Source: Actinomycetota bacterium
Lineage (GTDB): Bacteria > Actinomycetota > Actinomycetes > Nanopelagicales > Nanopelagicaceae
Direction of reading: 5' to 3'
Assembly: GCA_009726135.1 (NCBI GenBank)
Contig: WLIQ01000006.1
Span: 1 to 46,376 of the forward strand
DNA length: 46,376 nt
A model generated the notes under the pieces. It ran no database searches. It was not told the origin of the DNA and was given only the letters and a program-made list of their open reading frames with translations. A program made the translations under genes and the position numbers. Numbering within the stretch: the stretch's first letter is position 1; each line of letters starts with the position of its first letter. Below, piece by piece: positions 32,495-41,494 of this stretch.

Positions 32495-34589
32495 CGGTGT
32501 ACTTAATTACTTTCGAAACCAATTTTTCACCTTTAGAATTTGTAGCGATTGCGACTAAATCAAAAGTAGTGCCTGACTTATAAAGTCGATTGTGGATAAA
32601 AACTCGATGTAATCCAGCGGCAATATAGTCATCTTTAGTCGTGCGGTGATCTGAAGTTCCAAGAACTTTCCAAACCTTGCCGCTTTGGCGGACGGCAAAA
32701 GTCACTTGCACAAAGTCATCACCAGGTACTTTGGCAGTGATCGCAGACCATCCAGGGGTGCGGTAATCAGGCTTTGGTGCGTTTAAATTGATCGCCAAAG
32801 GAGTAGTTGATTCAAATGCACTATCTGCTTTTAGAATAACCCAACTGCGCGGTGCCAACTTTAGATCGATGGTTGATGTGCGGGCAGTAACTTGTGCTGC
32901 ACCAGAAATAGCGGTCCATCCAGAATCCTTAGTTGAGACAGGAATTGTTGCTTCTTGTGCCTCATCATTTGAGTTAAATGCAATAAGAAACTCTTGGTTA
33001 TCGGCAAAACGGCTAACTGCAAGCACGCTACCGAATCCATACCTCACTTGTTGTGTACCAGATTTTAGTGCCGGATACTTTTTATAAAGCCCCTGTAGCT
33101 CAGCTATATTTTCTTCAAGTGGATTCTTAACATCAAAAGCACTTGCACCGCCAATCGGAGCGCCTCCAATACGAACCTCTGATTTCCAATCTTCCACTTG
33201 CGTAGCAAACATGTCTTGACGAGCTAACTGGTCCCCCCCATTACCAGTCATGCCTTTTTCATCTCCGTAGTAGAGAACGGGACCACCGCGTAAAGTAAAT
33301 AGAAGTGCGTTAGCCAATTTCGCCCGTTCCAACAAAATTTGTTGTCCATCACTGCCACTTAAAATTTCAATGAAATGGCCGATGCGTCCCATGTCATGAT
33401 TGCCTAAAAATGTTGCAAGCGAGTAAGCACTTGTAGTTGGTGAAGTATAGAAATCATCGGTGTTGAAAAGGTCTGCAACATCACTTGCTCCACCACCAGC
33501 CTTTGCAAAGCGTGAAACCTTGGCTTGGAATGGGAAATCTAAAACCCCAGGGAAATTCTGCTCTGTAACAAAGGATGCCAAGAAAGGAATATCCGCATCT
33601 GCTACTTCACCAAAAATCGGAAAGTTTTCTTTCCTAGCAGCTTTTGCAGTAGCAATAATCTTAGGTAGAAATGCTTTCCAAAACTCAGGGTTAACGTGTT
33701 TTGCTGTATCGATTCGGTATCCATCAATATCAAAGCGTGTGATCCAGCTAGACCACAGATCTGTCATGCCCTTTACTACAGCTGGCTTTTCAGTAAAAAT
33801 GTCATCTAGGCCAACGAAATCGCCTTGAGTAACTGAGGATCCGGACCAGATTGAGTCACCACGGTTGTGATAGTTAGTTAGATCGTTGAGAAAACCTGGC
33901 TTCTTGATGTTCTTATCGTATGAGGAAGTGCGTGGAACGTAAGCAAATGATTTATCAGCACACAGCTTAGGAAAGCTTGCCAAACCTGCAACTTTTCCTG
34001 GATCAAAGATCTTGCCTGCGCAATTTTTATATGGAAAATCTGATGGCTCGCGGTATGAAGTTGAACCAATCGTGTATTTCACAACGTCAGCTGTATGGTT
34101 CACGACGATGTCCACAATGACTTTCATTCCTAATTTGTGTGACGCCGCTACGAAATCTTTGAAATCTTGCTCAGTGCCAAGGTGAGGATCAATTGTTGTG
34201 AAATCAACTGCCCAATAACCATGGTAACCAGCAGAACCTTGTTGAACATATTGGTTCTTAACTGGAGGCGTAATCCAAATTGAGTTAAAACCTAAATCTT
34301 TTATGTACTGCAAATGATTAGTTAACCCTTTGAAATCTCCACCGTGGTAATAGCCAATATCAGTTGGATCATCGCCACCACCAAGTCGGCCGCCAGTTAA
34401 GCCCCCGCCATCATTGTTTGTATCACCGTTTGCAAATCGATCAGTCATTACAAAATAAACTGAATCACCTGCCAATGGCCCACGTGCAACTGGTCGAGCT
34501 AGGGCTGCCAAATTTTCAGCGGCTCCAGATGATGTAGCAATCAGTGAAAAAGCGATAGATAGTGCTAGAGCCGCAGAGAGTTTTTTCAT
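32484..34589 (-). CDS. secreted GH13 alpha-amylase
   Basis: 701 aa with a signal peptide (about 1-23). The GH13 barrel starts at SVYFVMTDRFANGDTNND and has the catalytic triad Asp294 (GYRIDTAKH), Glu328 (FGEVAD) and Asp399 (GNHD), plus DIVVNHTADV. A beta-sandwich C domain (about 500-590) and an extra C-terminal beta domain (about 600-701) follow, probably for glucan contact. It should cut extracellular starch or glycogen into maltodextrins for the adjacent transporter. Last gene of the operon; it overlaps the cytosolic GH13 gene by 4 nt. Confidence 0.92.
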   Translation of the reverse strand: MKKLSAALALSIAFSLIATSSGAAENLAALARPVARGPLAGDSVYFVMTDRFANGDTNNDGGGLTGGRLGGGDDPTDIGYYHGGDFKGLTNHLQYIKDLGFNSIWITPPVKNQYVQQGSAGYHGYWAVDFTTIDPHLGTEQDFKDFVAASHKLGMKVIVDIVVNHTADVVKYTIGSTSYREPSDFPYKNCAGKIFDPGKVAGLASFPKLCADKSFAYVPRTSSYDKNIKKPGFLNDLTNYHNRGDSIWSGSSVTQGDFVGLDDIFTEKPAVVKGMTDLWSSWITRFDIDGYRIDTAKHVNPEFWKAFLPKIIATAKAARKENFPIFGEVADADIPFLASFVTEQNFPGVLDFPFQAKVSRFAKAGGGASDVADLFNTDDFYTSPTTSAYSLATFLGNHDMGRIGHFIEILSGSDGQQILLERAKLANALLFTLRGGPVLYYGDEKGMTGNGGDQLARQDMFATQVEDWKSEVRIGGAPIGGASAFDVKNPLEENIAELQGLYKKYPALKSGTQQVRYGFGSVLAVSRFADNQEFLIAFNSNDEAQEATIPVSTKDSGWTAISGAAQVTARTSTIDLKLAPRSWVILKADSAFESTTPLAINLNAPKPDYRTPGWSAITAKVPGDDFVQVTFAVRQSGKVWKVLGTSDHRTTKDDYIAAGLHRVFIHNRLYKSGTTFDLVAIATNSKGEKLVSKVIKYTVKY

Positions 34590-36391
34590 TCTACGATCCA
34601 GACTCCCTGTGTCGCTTGATCTGAATCGACAGTGAAATTCTTACCCTTGGCTAGCCGACCATAAAGAGTCTTAGTGACTGTGTATCCAAAGCTACTTAGA
34701 TCAATTGTTGTTTTAACCGGACCACGGGATATAAACACAAGAACTGATTGTTTTTTAGATTCACGCAAATAGACCAAATAATCGTCTTCAACAGCTACCC
34801 AACGTAATCCGCCATTTATAAGGGCGTCTTGAGTTCGCCTTAGCTTTACAAGCTCCTTAACTTGTGCGAAAAACTCTAAATCCCATCCGCTCTTATCGTT
34901 CCAATTAATCGTGCGCCGCGCGTCTTCACCCCAGGAACCTTCAAGCCCAATTTCATCCCCAGCAAATATTGATGGGACGCCTGGATAAGTAAGCATCATA
35001 GTCATTGCAGCTACGTGTGCCGTTTTATCACCCATCACCACTGTTCTAAATCGCGCAGTATCGTGGGAATCTAAAAGCATCATTGATGCAGTCAATGAAC
35101 GCCAAGGAATTGATGAGTTGAACTCTTTCATCGATGCAACTAATTGCTTTCCAGTAATCTTTGGCATTGCAAATGGAAGACCTTGAAAGCCACCTGTTAT
35201 TTCTGGGTTGCGGTTAATCCAATTCCAGAATGGCCTCATAAACCCCTGGTAGTTCATGGCTCCTTGCCAACCTAAACCATTGAGATCGCTTGCCTCAAAA
35301 TCACCGTTTTCGGCAACCAGCCATGTTTGCGGATTAACTTCAGTCATAGCATTTCGAATTCCTTGCATGACTTCAATATGATGATTTTCAGACCCTTGAC
35401 GGCCAGTCATATTGCCTACGTCAATACGCCAGCCTGCCATTCCATATTTTGGCGAAATCCATTTCTTAACAATTGAATTCTTACCTTCATACATAACTTT
35501 TCGCAGTGCCTTTGATGAGAAATTTAATTTTGGTAATGATTCCAAGCCGAACCATCCTACGTATCCCCATTCAATGGATTTATCCCAATAGAAGTAGGAG
35601 CGCTCTTTTGATTTCTTATCTTTCTTTGCCTTCGTCAACCACACGTGCCCAGCACCGCAGTGATTAGAGGTTAGATCGCCAAGGATACGGATGTCCTTCT
35701 TTTTCGCAGATTTAATTAGAGATTTGAACGCTTCATTACCACCGAGAATCGGGTCAATAACATCAAAACTTGAGGCATCGTAGCGATGGTTTGAACGCGC
35801 AGGAAAAAGTGGTGTGAAATAAATACCATTCACACCTAAATCAGTGATGTGGTCTAAGTGCTCAGATACCCCATATAAATCGCCGCCATAGAGCTCTTGA
35901 CCAGTGTATTTTCCTCGCCCTTGTGGCAATAAGTTCCACTCTCTCGGATGAGCCCAATCTGGCACGATTTCAACTTTGCCAGAGCGGGCAAATCGATCGG
36001 GGAAAATCTGATAAAAAACAGATGACTTGATCCATCCTGGGTTATCCGCAATTGCGACTAGCTGAAAATCATTGTTACTGTGAACATCGTGATCAAATAA
36101 TCCTTTTGCGTTGAGCCATTCATATTTACCTTTGCCTATAAATGCAAACCGGTAATAGTTTTGCAAATTGAGAATCTCTATAGTGACTTGGTACCAAGTT
36201 TCAACCGCGTTCTTTTTTGTTTCTTTCATTTCAAATATACGAGGCTCACCATCGTGGTAGATACGAAGCATTGCCTTTTCGAAAAGATAGTCATTCGGGG
36301 TTCGAATTTTGAAAGTTACTTTTTCACCAATCTCTGGAGCAATATTGCTGACATAGATTTCACTACCATCGTGATGTGGTTGATTTTTCAT
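34586..36391 (-). CDS. cytosolic GH13 maltodextrin hydrolase (neopullulanase/cyclomaltodextrinase type)
   Basis: 601 aa, no signal peptide. An N-terminal beta domain (1-115) as in GH13_20-like enzymes precedes the barrel (SSVFYQIFPDRFARSG). Catalytic residues are Asp324 (GWRIDVGN), Glu361 (WLVAEN) and Asp444 (LLDSHDTAR). It probably degrades imported maltodextrins or cyclodextrins to glucose and maltose. Its ATG shares one base with the malG stop (TAATG), and its stop overlaps the secreted amylase start, so outside and inside steps are coupled in one mRNA. Confidence 0.92.
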   Translation of the reverse strand: MKNQPHHDGSEIYVSNIAPEIGEKVTFKIRTPNDYLFEKAMLRIYHDGEPRIFEMKETKKNAVETWYQVTIEILNLQNYYRFAFIGKGKYEWLNAKGLFDHDVHSNNDFQLVAIADNPGWIKSSVFYQIFPDRFARSGKVEIVPDWAHPREWNLLPQGRGKYTGQELYGGDLYGVSEHLDHITDLGVNGIYFTPLFPARSNHRYDASSFDVIDPILGGNEAFKSLIKSAKKKDIRILGDLTSNHCGAGHVWLTKAKKDKKSKERSYFYWDKSIEWGYVGWFGLESLPKLNFSSKALRKVMYEGKNSIVKKWISPKYGMAGWRIDVGNMTGRQGSENHHIEVMQGIRNAMTEVNPQTWLVAENGDFEASDLNGLGWQGAMNYQGFMRPFWNWINRNPEITGGFQGLPFAMPKITGKQLVASMKEFNSSIPWRSLTASMMLLDSHDTARFRTVVMGDKTAHVAAMTMMLTYPGVPSIFAGDEIGLEGSWGEDARRTINWNDKSGWDLEFFAQVKELVKLRRTQDALINGGLRWVAVEDDYLVYLRESKKQSVLVFISRGPVKTTIDLSSFGYTVTKTLYGRLAKGKNFTVDSDQATQGVWIVE

Positions 36392-37284
36392 TAGCCTTTA
36401 TTAGCTCCCGCGGTTAAACCTGCAACTACGTGTTTCTGTAAGTATAAGAACAAGATCATTACTGGTACTGAAGCAATAAGTGCACCAGCGGCGAATGGGC
36501 CCCAGTGGGCGCTGTATTGACCATCAATATATTGCTGCATACCAACGGCTAGCGTCAATGATTTCTGATTTCCACCTAAAATTACCGATGTAATCAAAAA
36601 CTCATTCATCGTTCCGATAAATGAGAGCAATGTAATCACTGCCAAGACGGGTCTGGCTAGTGGCAGAATAATTCTGAAATAGATCTGTGCATGTGATGCG
36701 CCATCAACCTTGGCTGATTCATCGATTTCAGCTGGAATCGTGTCATAAAAACCTTTAAGCATCCAAGCATTAATTCCAAGAGCACCACCTGCAAAAACAA
36801 TGATGAGTGCCGAGGTCTGACCCAAAGCTAAGAAGGGGATACTTTTGCCCAGATCAGCCAACATCAAAAATATTGAAGTTGCAGCTAGTAACTGAGGAAA
36901 CATCTGTACTACCAAAATGGTCATTAAAGTCAGCTTGCGTCCTTTGAATCTAAAGCGACTAAGGGCATAAGCAGCAGTCGCGCCGATAAACATCTGCAAA
37001 ACAGCATTGGCGGAGGAAATAATTATGGAGTTCTTAAGCCAGGTTAAATACGGCTGATCTGGATTGCCAAATAGGGTTCTAAAATTTTCTAGGCCAGGAT
37101 TATTTGGAATTAGTTTTTGTGCGCTAAGTGAGCCAATTGTGTCAAAGGATGCGCTAATCATCCAAACAAGTGGGAACAATGCAAAAGCGACAGCAAATAT
37201 ACCAACAGCATGCCGCCAAGCAATTCTCTTGGTCCATTGCGCAGCCGTGAGCGGCTTCTGACGCACTAACTCATTAACAATCAT
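36391..37284 (-). CDS. malG: maltodextrin ABC transporter permease MalG-like
   Basis: 297 aa, six transmembrane helices, with the EAA loop IDESAKVDGASHAQIYFRII that contacts the ATPase. The N-terminus has the MalG-like RIAWRHAVGIFAVAFALFPL. It pairs with the MalF-like subunit, whose stop it overlaps by 4 nt. No ATPase gene is in the operon; actinobacteria commonly energise several sugar transporters with one MsiK-type ATPase. Substrate inferred from the two GH13 enzymes. Confidence 0.93.
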   Translation of the reverse strand: MIVNELVRQKPLTAAQWTKRIAWRHAVGIFAVAFALFPLVWMISASFDTIGSLSAQKLIPNNPGLENFRTLFGNPDQPYLTWLKNSIIISSANAVLQMFIGATAAYALSRFRFKGRKLTLMTILVVQMFPQLLAATSIFLMLADLGKSIPFLALGQTSALIIVFAGGALGINAWMLKGFYDTIPAEIDESAKVDGASHAQIYFRIILPLARPVLAVITLLSFIGTMNEFLITSVILGGNQKSLTLAVGMQQYIDGQYSAHWGPFAAGALIASVPVMILFLYLQKHVVAGLTAGANKG

Positions 37285-38816
37285 GTCATGTTCTCGATTG
37301 TTCGTGACTTTTTGAAACTATAAATAGACATTGAAGCTACGAGTAAAAAGTTGAAGAATGAGACTGCACTTGCAAGTCCGTAGTCATTTCCTTTGCCCGC
37401 AGCAAATGCCATTTTGTATGTATAAGAAATCAAAATATCCGTGTGTCCTGCAATTCCTCCAGATGAAATAATTGTTGGACCGCCACCAGTAAGTAGGTAT
37501 ATCGCGCCAAAGTTTGAGAAGTTATAGGCATAACTTGCAATAAGGAGCGGCGCTAGTGTCATAAGAACAAGTGGCAATTTTATCTTAGAGAAAAGTTGAC
37601 GAGGTGAAGCACCGTCGACCTGTGCAGCTTCGATAACTTCACTTGGTAAGGATTGAATTGCGCCTGTACAAATTAAGAACATATAAGGTGTTCCAGCCCA
37701 TAACTGAACCAAAAGCACTGCGAATTTCGCCAGCCACGGATCGGATAACCAAGGGATTGGGCTACCCAAAACTCTGTTAATAATTCCGTTATCTTGATTA
37801 AACATTCCTGCCCAAACAAGGGTGGAAAGTACTGAAGGCATTGCATAAGGAACAATCAAAAGTGTGCGATAAATCTTCTTCGATTTCATTCTGGGGTGAT
37901 TGAGTACCAAAGCTAACAAGAACCCAAGAAAGAAAGTAGAGAGCACAACTAAGCCAGCATAAATAAAGGTCCAAGCCAATACTTGAAGCATTGGGCCTCG
38001 ATAGCGTTCATCATTAATAACTTTAGAGAAGTTTCTCCAACCAACGGTTGTAGTCCAACCTGGTTCAATTTCCTCACCTGCTGCACTGATCATGGAGCCG
38101 TTATTATTTGGCGAATAAATGGTGCCAGTTAAAATGTCTGTAACTTGATCCTTAGTTGCATCGTAACTTAAATTCTGCTCGACTAGCTCAACCGCATTAA
38201 TGTCAGTTACTGAAAAGAATTTACTGTTCCCAATCGGGACTTTAAAATCATTAAACTGATCGAGAATTGCGAACACTTCATCATCTGAAAGTGTTCTAAA
38301 ACCTGTTACTTTCATGATTCGTCCATCTGAACTAAGTGTTACATCAGAGTCTGGGAGTGGCCTAAATACATCACGCGTTCCAGCACCAAAAGTACCATCG
38401 TCGTTCTTGATGATTAAGGTGGTCTTTCCATTGAGGTTATCTTCAGCTACTTGCATATAATTTGTAGTGTTGCCAACAGGTGCAAATGAGTTAGAAACCA
38501 TCACGCTAATGGCTGTTTCTTTATCTAAGAAGTGTCCGTTGGAATAGTTCGTAAACGCTACATACCCTGTAAAGATTGCGGGATAAACTTGGAACATTAG
38601 TAGCAAAATAGTTCCAGGAACTATGTATTTGGTAGCGATTCGCTTCTTACTCAAGAAAACATAATCAAGTATTAAAGTTGAAATTGTGAAATAGATTGCA
38701 AATAACCAAGTTTTGTTCGAAATTAGAATCGGTACACACCATACCGTGAAGGCATTTAGCGCACCCAGAAGCATTATCTTGGCGATTAATGCCGGTGTCT
38801 TATTGCCAAACTTCAC
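37281..38816 (-). CDS. malF: maltodextrin ABC transporter permease MalF-like
   Basis: The start chosen is GTG (38814-38816), because GGGAG lies 8 nt upstream; an upstream TTG (38831) would overlap that box. 511 aa, near the size of E. coli MalF. After three helices comes a large extracytoplasmic domain (about 95-270), equivalent to the E. coli P2 loop that grips the binding protein. The permease core follows, with the EAA loop VIEAAQVDGASPRQLFSKIK. It is separated from malE by a strong hairpin. Confidence 0.92.
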   Translation of the reverse strand: MKFGNKTPALIAKIMLLGALNAFTVWCVPILISNKTWLFAIYFTISTLILDYVFLSKKRIATKYIVPGTILLLMFQVYPAIFTGYVAFTNYSNGHFLDKETAISVMVSNSFAPVGNTTNYMQVAEDNLNGKTTLIIKNDDGTFGAGTRDVFRPLPDSDVTLSSDGRIMKVTGFRTLSDDEVFAILDQFNDFKVPIGNSKFFSVTDINAVELVEQNLSYDATKDQVTDILTGTIYSPNNNGSMISAAGEEIEPGWTTTVGWRNFSKVINDERYRGPMLQVLAWTFIYAGLVVLSTFFLGFLLALVLNHPRMKSKKIYRTLLIVPYAMPSVLSTLVWAGMFNQDNGIINRVLGSPIPWLSDPWLAKFAVLLVQLWAGTPYMFLICTGAIQSLPSEVIEAAQVDGASPRQLFSKIKLPLVLMTLAPLLIASYAYNFSNFGAIYLLTGGGPTIISSGGIAGHTDILISYTYKMAFAAGKGNDYGLASAVSFFNFLLVASMSIYSFKKSRTIENMT

Positions 38817-38845
38817 AGTTAATTCTCCCAAAGATAATTAAAAGA

Positions 38846-38875
38846 GGTAAGGGCGCCGCAAAGGGCGCCCTTACC
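38846..38875 (-). terminator. malE-malF intercistronic hairpin (attenuator or mRNA-end stabiliser)
   Basis: Perfect 12-bp stem GGTAAGGGCGCC / GGCGCCCTTACC with a 6-nt loop, in the 60-odd nt between malE and malF. On the transcribed strand TCTTTTAATTAT follows, a partial U-tract. A second smaller hairpin (CTAACTA/TAGTTAG, 38878-38895) overlaps the malE stop. It probably lets only part of the transcripts continue into malFG, giving excess binding protein. Confidence 0.75.
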
Positions 38876-38891
38876 GACTAACTATTATTAG

Positions 38892-40088
38892 TTAGCTAAT
38901 TGCCTTTTTGATGTTAGTTGCTGCTTGAGCAAAGGCTGCTGCTGCAGTTTGCTTTCCATCAGCAACGTTCTTCCAAGCATTGCCCCATGAATCCCATACT
39001 GAGTTCATCTGAGGAATGTTTGGCATAGGAGTACCGATTGCACCGTATGCACCGAAAGCTGCTACATCTGGGTTATTTGTAACCTTTGCTGCTGCAGTCT
39101 TAAGTGCTGGTAGGCGATCTCCGAGCTTGTAAAGAGCTAATTGGAAGTCATCTGACGCAGCCACCTGTGTAAGGAACTGACGTGCGACAATCTTGTTAGC
39201 TGCGAACTTGCTCATCATGAAGCCGTTAACGCCTACGAATGGACGTGAAAGAGTTCCACCAACTGCTGGTACTGATGCAATTGCATATGAAATTCCTGAC
39301 TTCTTAATGTTTGCAAGGTTCCATGGACCGGTGATCATGTATGGAGCCTTACCTGCGTACCACTGTACGAAGTCGTAGTTCGAAGATTTGCTAATCAAGC
39401 CACTTGAATAATAGCCATCTAGCTTTGATGCGTTAGAAGCAAAAGTCTTTGAATAAATTCCAAGATCCTTTGCATTAATACCGCCAGCACCAACTCCAAA
39501 TACATATCCGCCAAGACCTGAGAACAATGGCATGTTGTGATATGAATCGCCGTAAGGCACTTCAATACCGACCTTAGCTGTTCCAGCTGCCTTCAATGTT
39601 GCCCATGTCTTTTCTACGTCAGCAAAAGTTGCAGGGATTGTTGGAGAAAGCTTTGTGTTGACGATTAATGCAATGTTTTCAACGTTGTAAGGAAGTCCAT
39701 ACAGAAGTCCCTTATAAGAGAATCCTTGAATTCCTGATGCTGCATATGCACTCTTATCGATGTTAACCATACGATCAAGAACACCTGATGCTGCAAGCTG
39801 ACCAACCCAGTCATGTGGACCAACGAGTAGGTCTGGACCTAAGCCCTTTGGAGCTGCAGTAATTAATTCATCTTTGACTTTACCAAAGTCTTTGATAACA
39901 ACGGTAAGAGTTACACCATTTTTAGCCGCCCATGACGCTCCAGCTTCGCGAAGAGTCTTTGCACGGTTTTCATCTGACCAAATAACAAGTGTCTTACCAG
40001 CAGCAGTTGCTGATGGAACAACAAGTGTTGAAACTGCGACGGCTACAGCGGTGATTACACCGAGTATGCCTAAGCGCTTTTTATTCAT
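38892..40088 (-). CDS. malE: maltodextrin ABC transporter substrate-binding protein MalE-like
   Basis: 398 aa with a signal peptide (about 1-30, ending ATA-AGKT) and a two-lobed family-1 binding protein: KTLVIWSDENRAKTLREAG, DLLVGPHDWVGQLAASGVLD and YGLPYNVENIALIVNTKL resemble MalE. There is no lipobox cysteine, unusual for a binding protein in a one-membrane cell, so it may be free or tethered through MalF. GGAGGATAT immediately precedes the ATG, a strong ribosome binding site fitting high expression. First gene of the operon. Confidence 0.92.
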   Translation of the reverse strand: MNKKRLGILGVITAVAVAVSTLVVPSATAAGKTLVIWSDENRAKTLREAGASWAAKNGVTLTVVIKDFGKVKDELITAAPKGLGPDLLVGPHDWVGQLAASGVLDRMVNIDKSAYAASGIQGFSYKGLLYGLPYNVENIALIVNTKLSPTIPATFADVEKTWATLKAAGTAKVGIEVPYGDSYHNMPLFSGLGGYVFGVGAGGINAKDLGIYSKTFASNASKLDGYYSSGLISKSSNYDFVQWYAGKAPYMITGPWNLANIKKSGISYAIASVPAVGGTLSRPFVGVNGFMMSKFAANKIVARQFLTQVAASDDFQLALYKLGDRLPALKTAAAKVTNNPDVAAFGAYGAIGTPMPNIPQMNSVWDSWGNAWKNVADGKQTAAAAFAQAATNIKKAIS

Positions 40089-40112
40089 CTATATCCTCCA
40101 TGGATGGAATTC

Positions 40113-40132
40113 ACGCATGCGAGGGCATGCGT
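40113..40132. repeat. inverted repeat in the malE leader
   Basis: Perfect 8-bp arms ACGCATGC (40113-40120) and GCATGCGT (40125-40132) with a GAGG loop, 25 nt upstream of the malE start. It could be a LacI-type operator within the transcribed leader or an mRNA hairpin next to the ribosome binding site. Confidence 0.5.
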
Positions 40133-40218
40133 TATTAGGGCTATTCCACACGTGAAAGCCTGCGTAATCAAATTAGTGAGGCTGAATTAGCACTCAAAAA
40201 GCCCAGTTTTATCCGATT

Positions 40219-40254
40219 GTTATAAAGGATTCCCCTTGCAGGCTGGACTTGCAG
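40219..40254 (-). promoter_or_regulatory. candidate malE promoter with CTTGCAG direct repeats
   Basis: CTTGCAG occurs twice on the plus strand (40235-40241 and 40248-40254; 13-bp period). On the minus strand TATAAC (40224-40219) is a plausible -10 element just downstream, so the repeats would cover the -20 to -40 region. From memory, CTTGCAG direct repeats occur in Streptomyces amylase/maltose promoters controlled by MalR/Reg1; that parallel is inference. The right repeat lies just beyond the citrate synthase stop. Confidence 0.45.
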
Positions 40255-40256
40255 TC

Positions 40257-41372
40257 TTACTTATGGAGCTGCTCTACCGAGCCATCCCAGCCCTTAACGG
40301 CTTCAGGTTTGCGCGGAGCCTTGCCAATGTAGCGAGCAGATGGACGAATCAAACGACCAGTGCGCTTTTCTTCCAAGATGTGTGCAGACCAACCTGCAGT
40401 GCGCGCGGCGGTAAACATTGAAGTGAACAGGTGCGAAGGAACTTCTGCGAAGTCCAAAATAATTGCGGCCCAAAACTCAACATTAGTTTCTAGAACACGA
40501 TCTGGTTGACGTTCGCGAAGTTCCTTAAGTGCTGCTTGCTCAAGTGCTTCAGCAACTGCATAACGAGGTGCATTCAATTCTTTAGCTGTGCGGCGCAATG
40601 TGCGGGCACGTGGATCTTCTGCGCGATAAACGCGGTGACCAAATCCCATGAGACGTTCTTTGCGATCTAGCAATCCCTTTACATATGCCGTTGCATCGCC
40701 AGTCTTTTCAACTTCTTCAATCATGTGTAGCACGCGTGATGGTGCACCACCATGAAGTGGGCCTGACATTGCACCGATTGCACCTGATAATGCAGCTGCA
40801 ACATCTGCGCCAGTAGATGCAATAACGCGAGCTGTAAATGTTGAAGCATTCATTCCGTGCTCTGCAGCAGAAACAAAATATGCATCAATTGCGCGGACGT
40901 GTGCTGGATCCGGTTCCCCGCGCCAGCGAATCATCATGCGCTCTACAACAGTATGTGCCTTATCAATTTCAGATTCTGGAACTATTGGCGCGATCTGCCC
41001 GCGTGCAGCTTGTGCTAAATATGAAAGCACCATAACTGATGCACGTGCAAGATTACTGCGGGCTTCTGCGTCATCGATATCTAGAAGCGGTTTAAATCCC
41101 CACGCTGGTGCCAACATAGAAATCGCTGCTTGAACATCTACACGCACATCACCTGAGTGCACTGGTAAAGGAAACTTTTCGGCATTTGGAAGTCCTGGAT
41201 TAAATTCATCATCAACTAATAGTCCCCATACGTTTCCAAATGAAACTCGGCCAACTAGGTCTTCAATATCTACTCCGCGATAGCGAAGAGAACTACCTTC
41301 TTTATCTGGCTCTGCAATTTCAGATTCAAAGGCAATTACACCTTCAAGGCCTGGCTTGAAATCATCTGACAC
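40257..41372 (-). CDS. citrate synthase (actinobacterial type 2)
   Basis: Condenses oxaloacetate and acetyl-CoA to start the TCA cycle. 371 aa. Catalytic histidines are His207 (GPLHGGAPS) and His246 (GFGHRVY). The usual catalytic Asp of NVDF is Glu299 (NVEFWAAIIL), a change I recall in other actinobacterial type-2 citrate synthases. The C-terminus has WSAHILEEKRTGRLIRPSAR, conserved in the family. AAAGGAGC lies about 5 nt before the ATG. Divergent from pdxH, as in Streptomyces; 105 bp separate the genes. Confidence 0.92.
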   Translation of the reverse strand: MSDDFKPGLEGVIAFESEIAEPDKEGSSLRYRGVDIEDLVGRVSFGNVWGLLVDDEFNPGLPNAEKFPLPVHSGDVRVDVQAAISMLAPAWGFKPLLDIDDAEARSNLARASVMVLSYLAQAARGQIAPIVPESEIDKAHTVVERMMIRWRGEPDPAHVRAIDAYFVSAAEHGMNASTFTARVIASTGADVAAALSGAIGAMSGPLHGGAPSRVLHMIEEVEKTGDATAYVKGLLDRKERLMGFGHRVYRAEDPRARTLRRTAKELNAPRYAVAEALEQAALKELRERQPDRVLETNVEFWAAIILDFAEVPSHLFTSMFTAARTAGWSAHILEEKRTGRLIRPSARYIGKAPRKPEAVKGWDGSVEQLHK

Positions 41373-41494
41373 GAGGAGCTCCTTTTAACCGAAGTAAAGT
41401 TTCTACGGCGCTAATTCTGCCCCCAAATCAGGGGTGCTGACGACCACCCTCATAAGAGGATGCACTCAAGGCTAAAGTGAGGTTCGATACATCC

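Noticed and set aside
38817-38831. TTG start for malF
   Set aside because: It precedes and overlaps the GGGAG ribosome binding site that serves the GTG at 38816.
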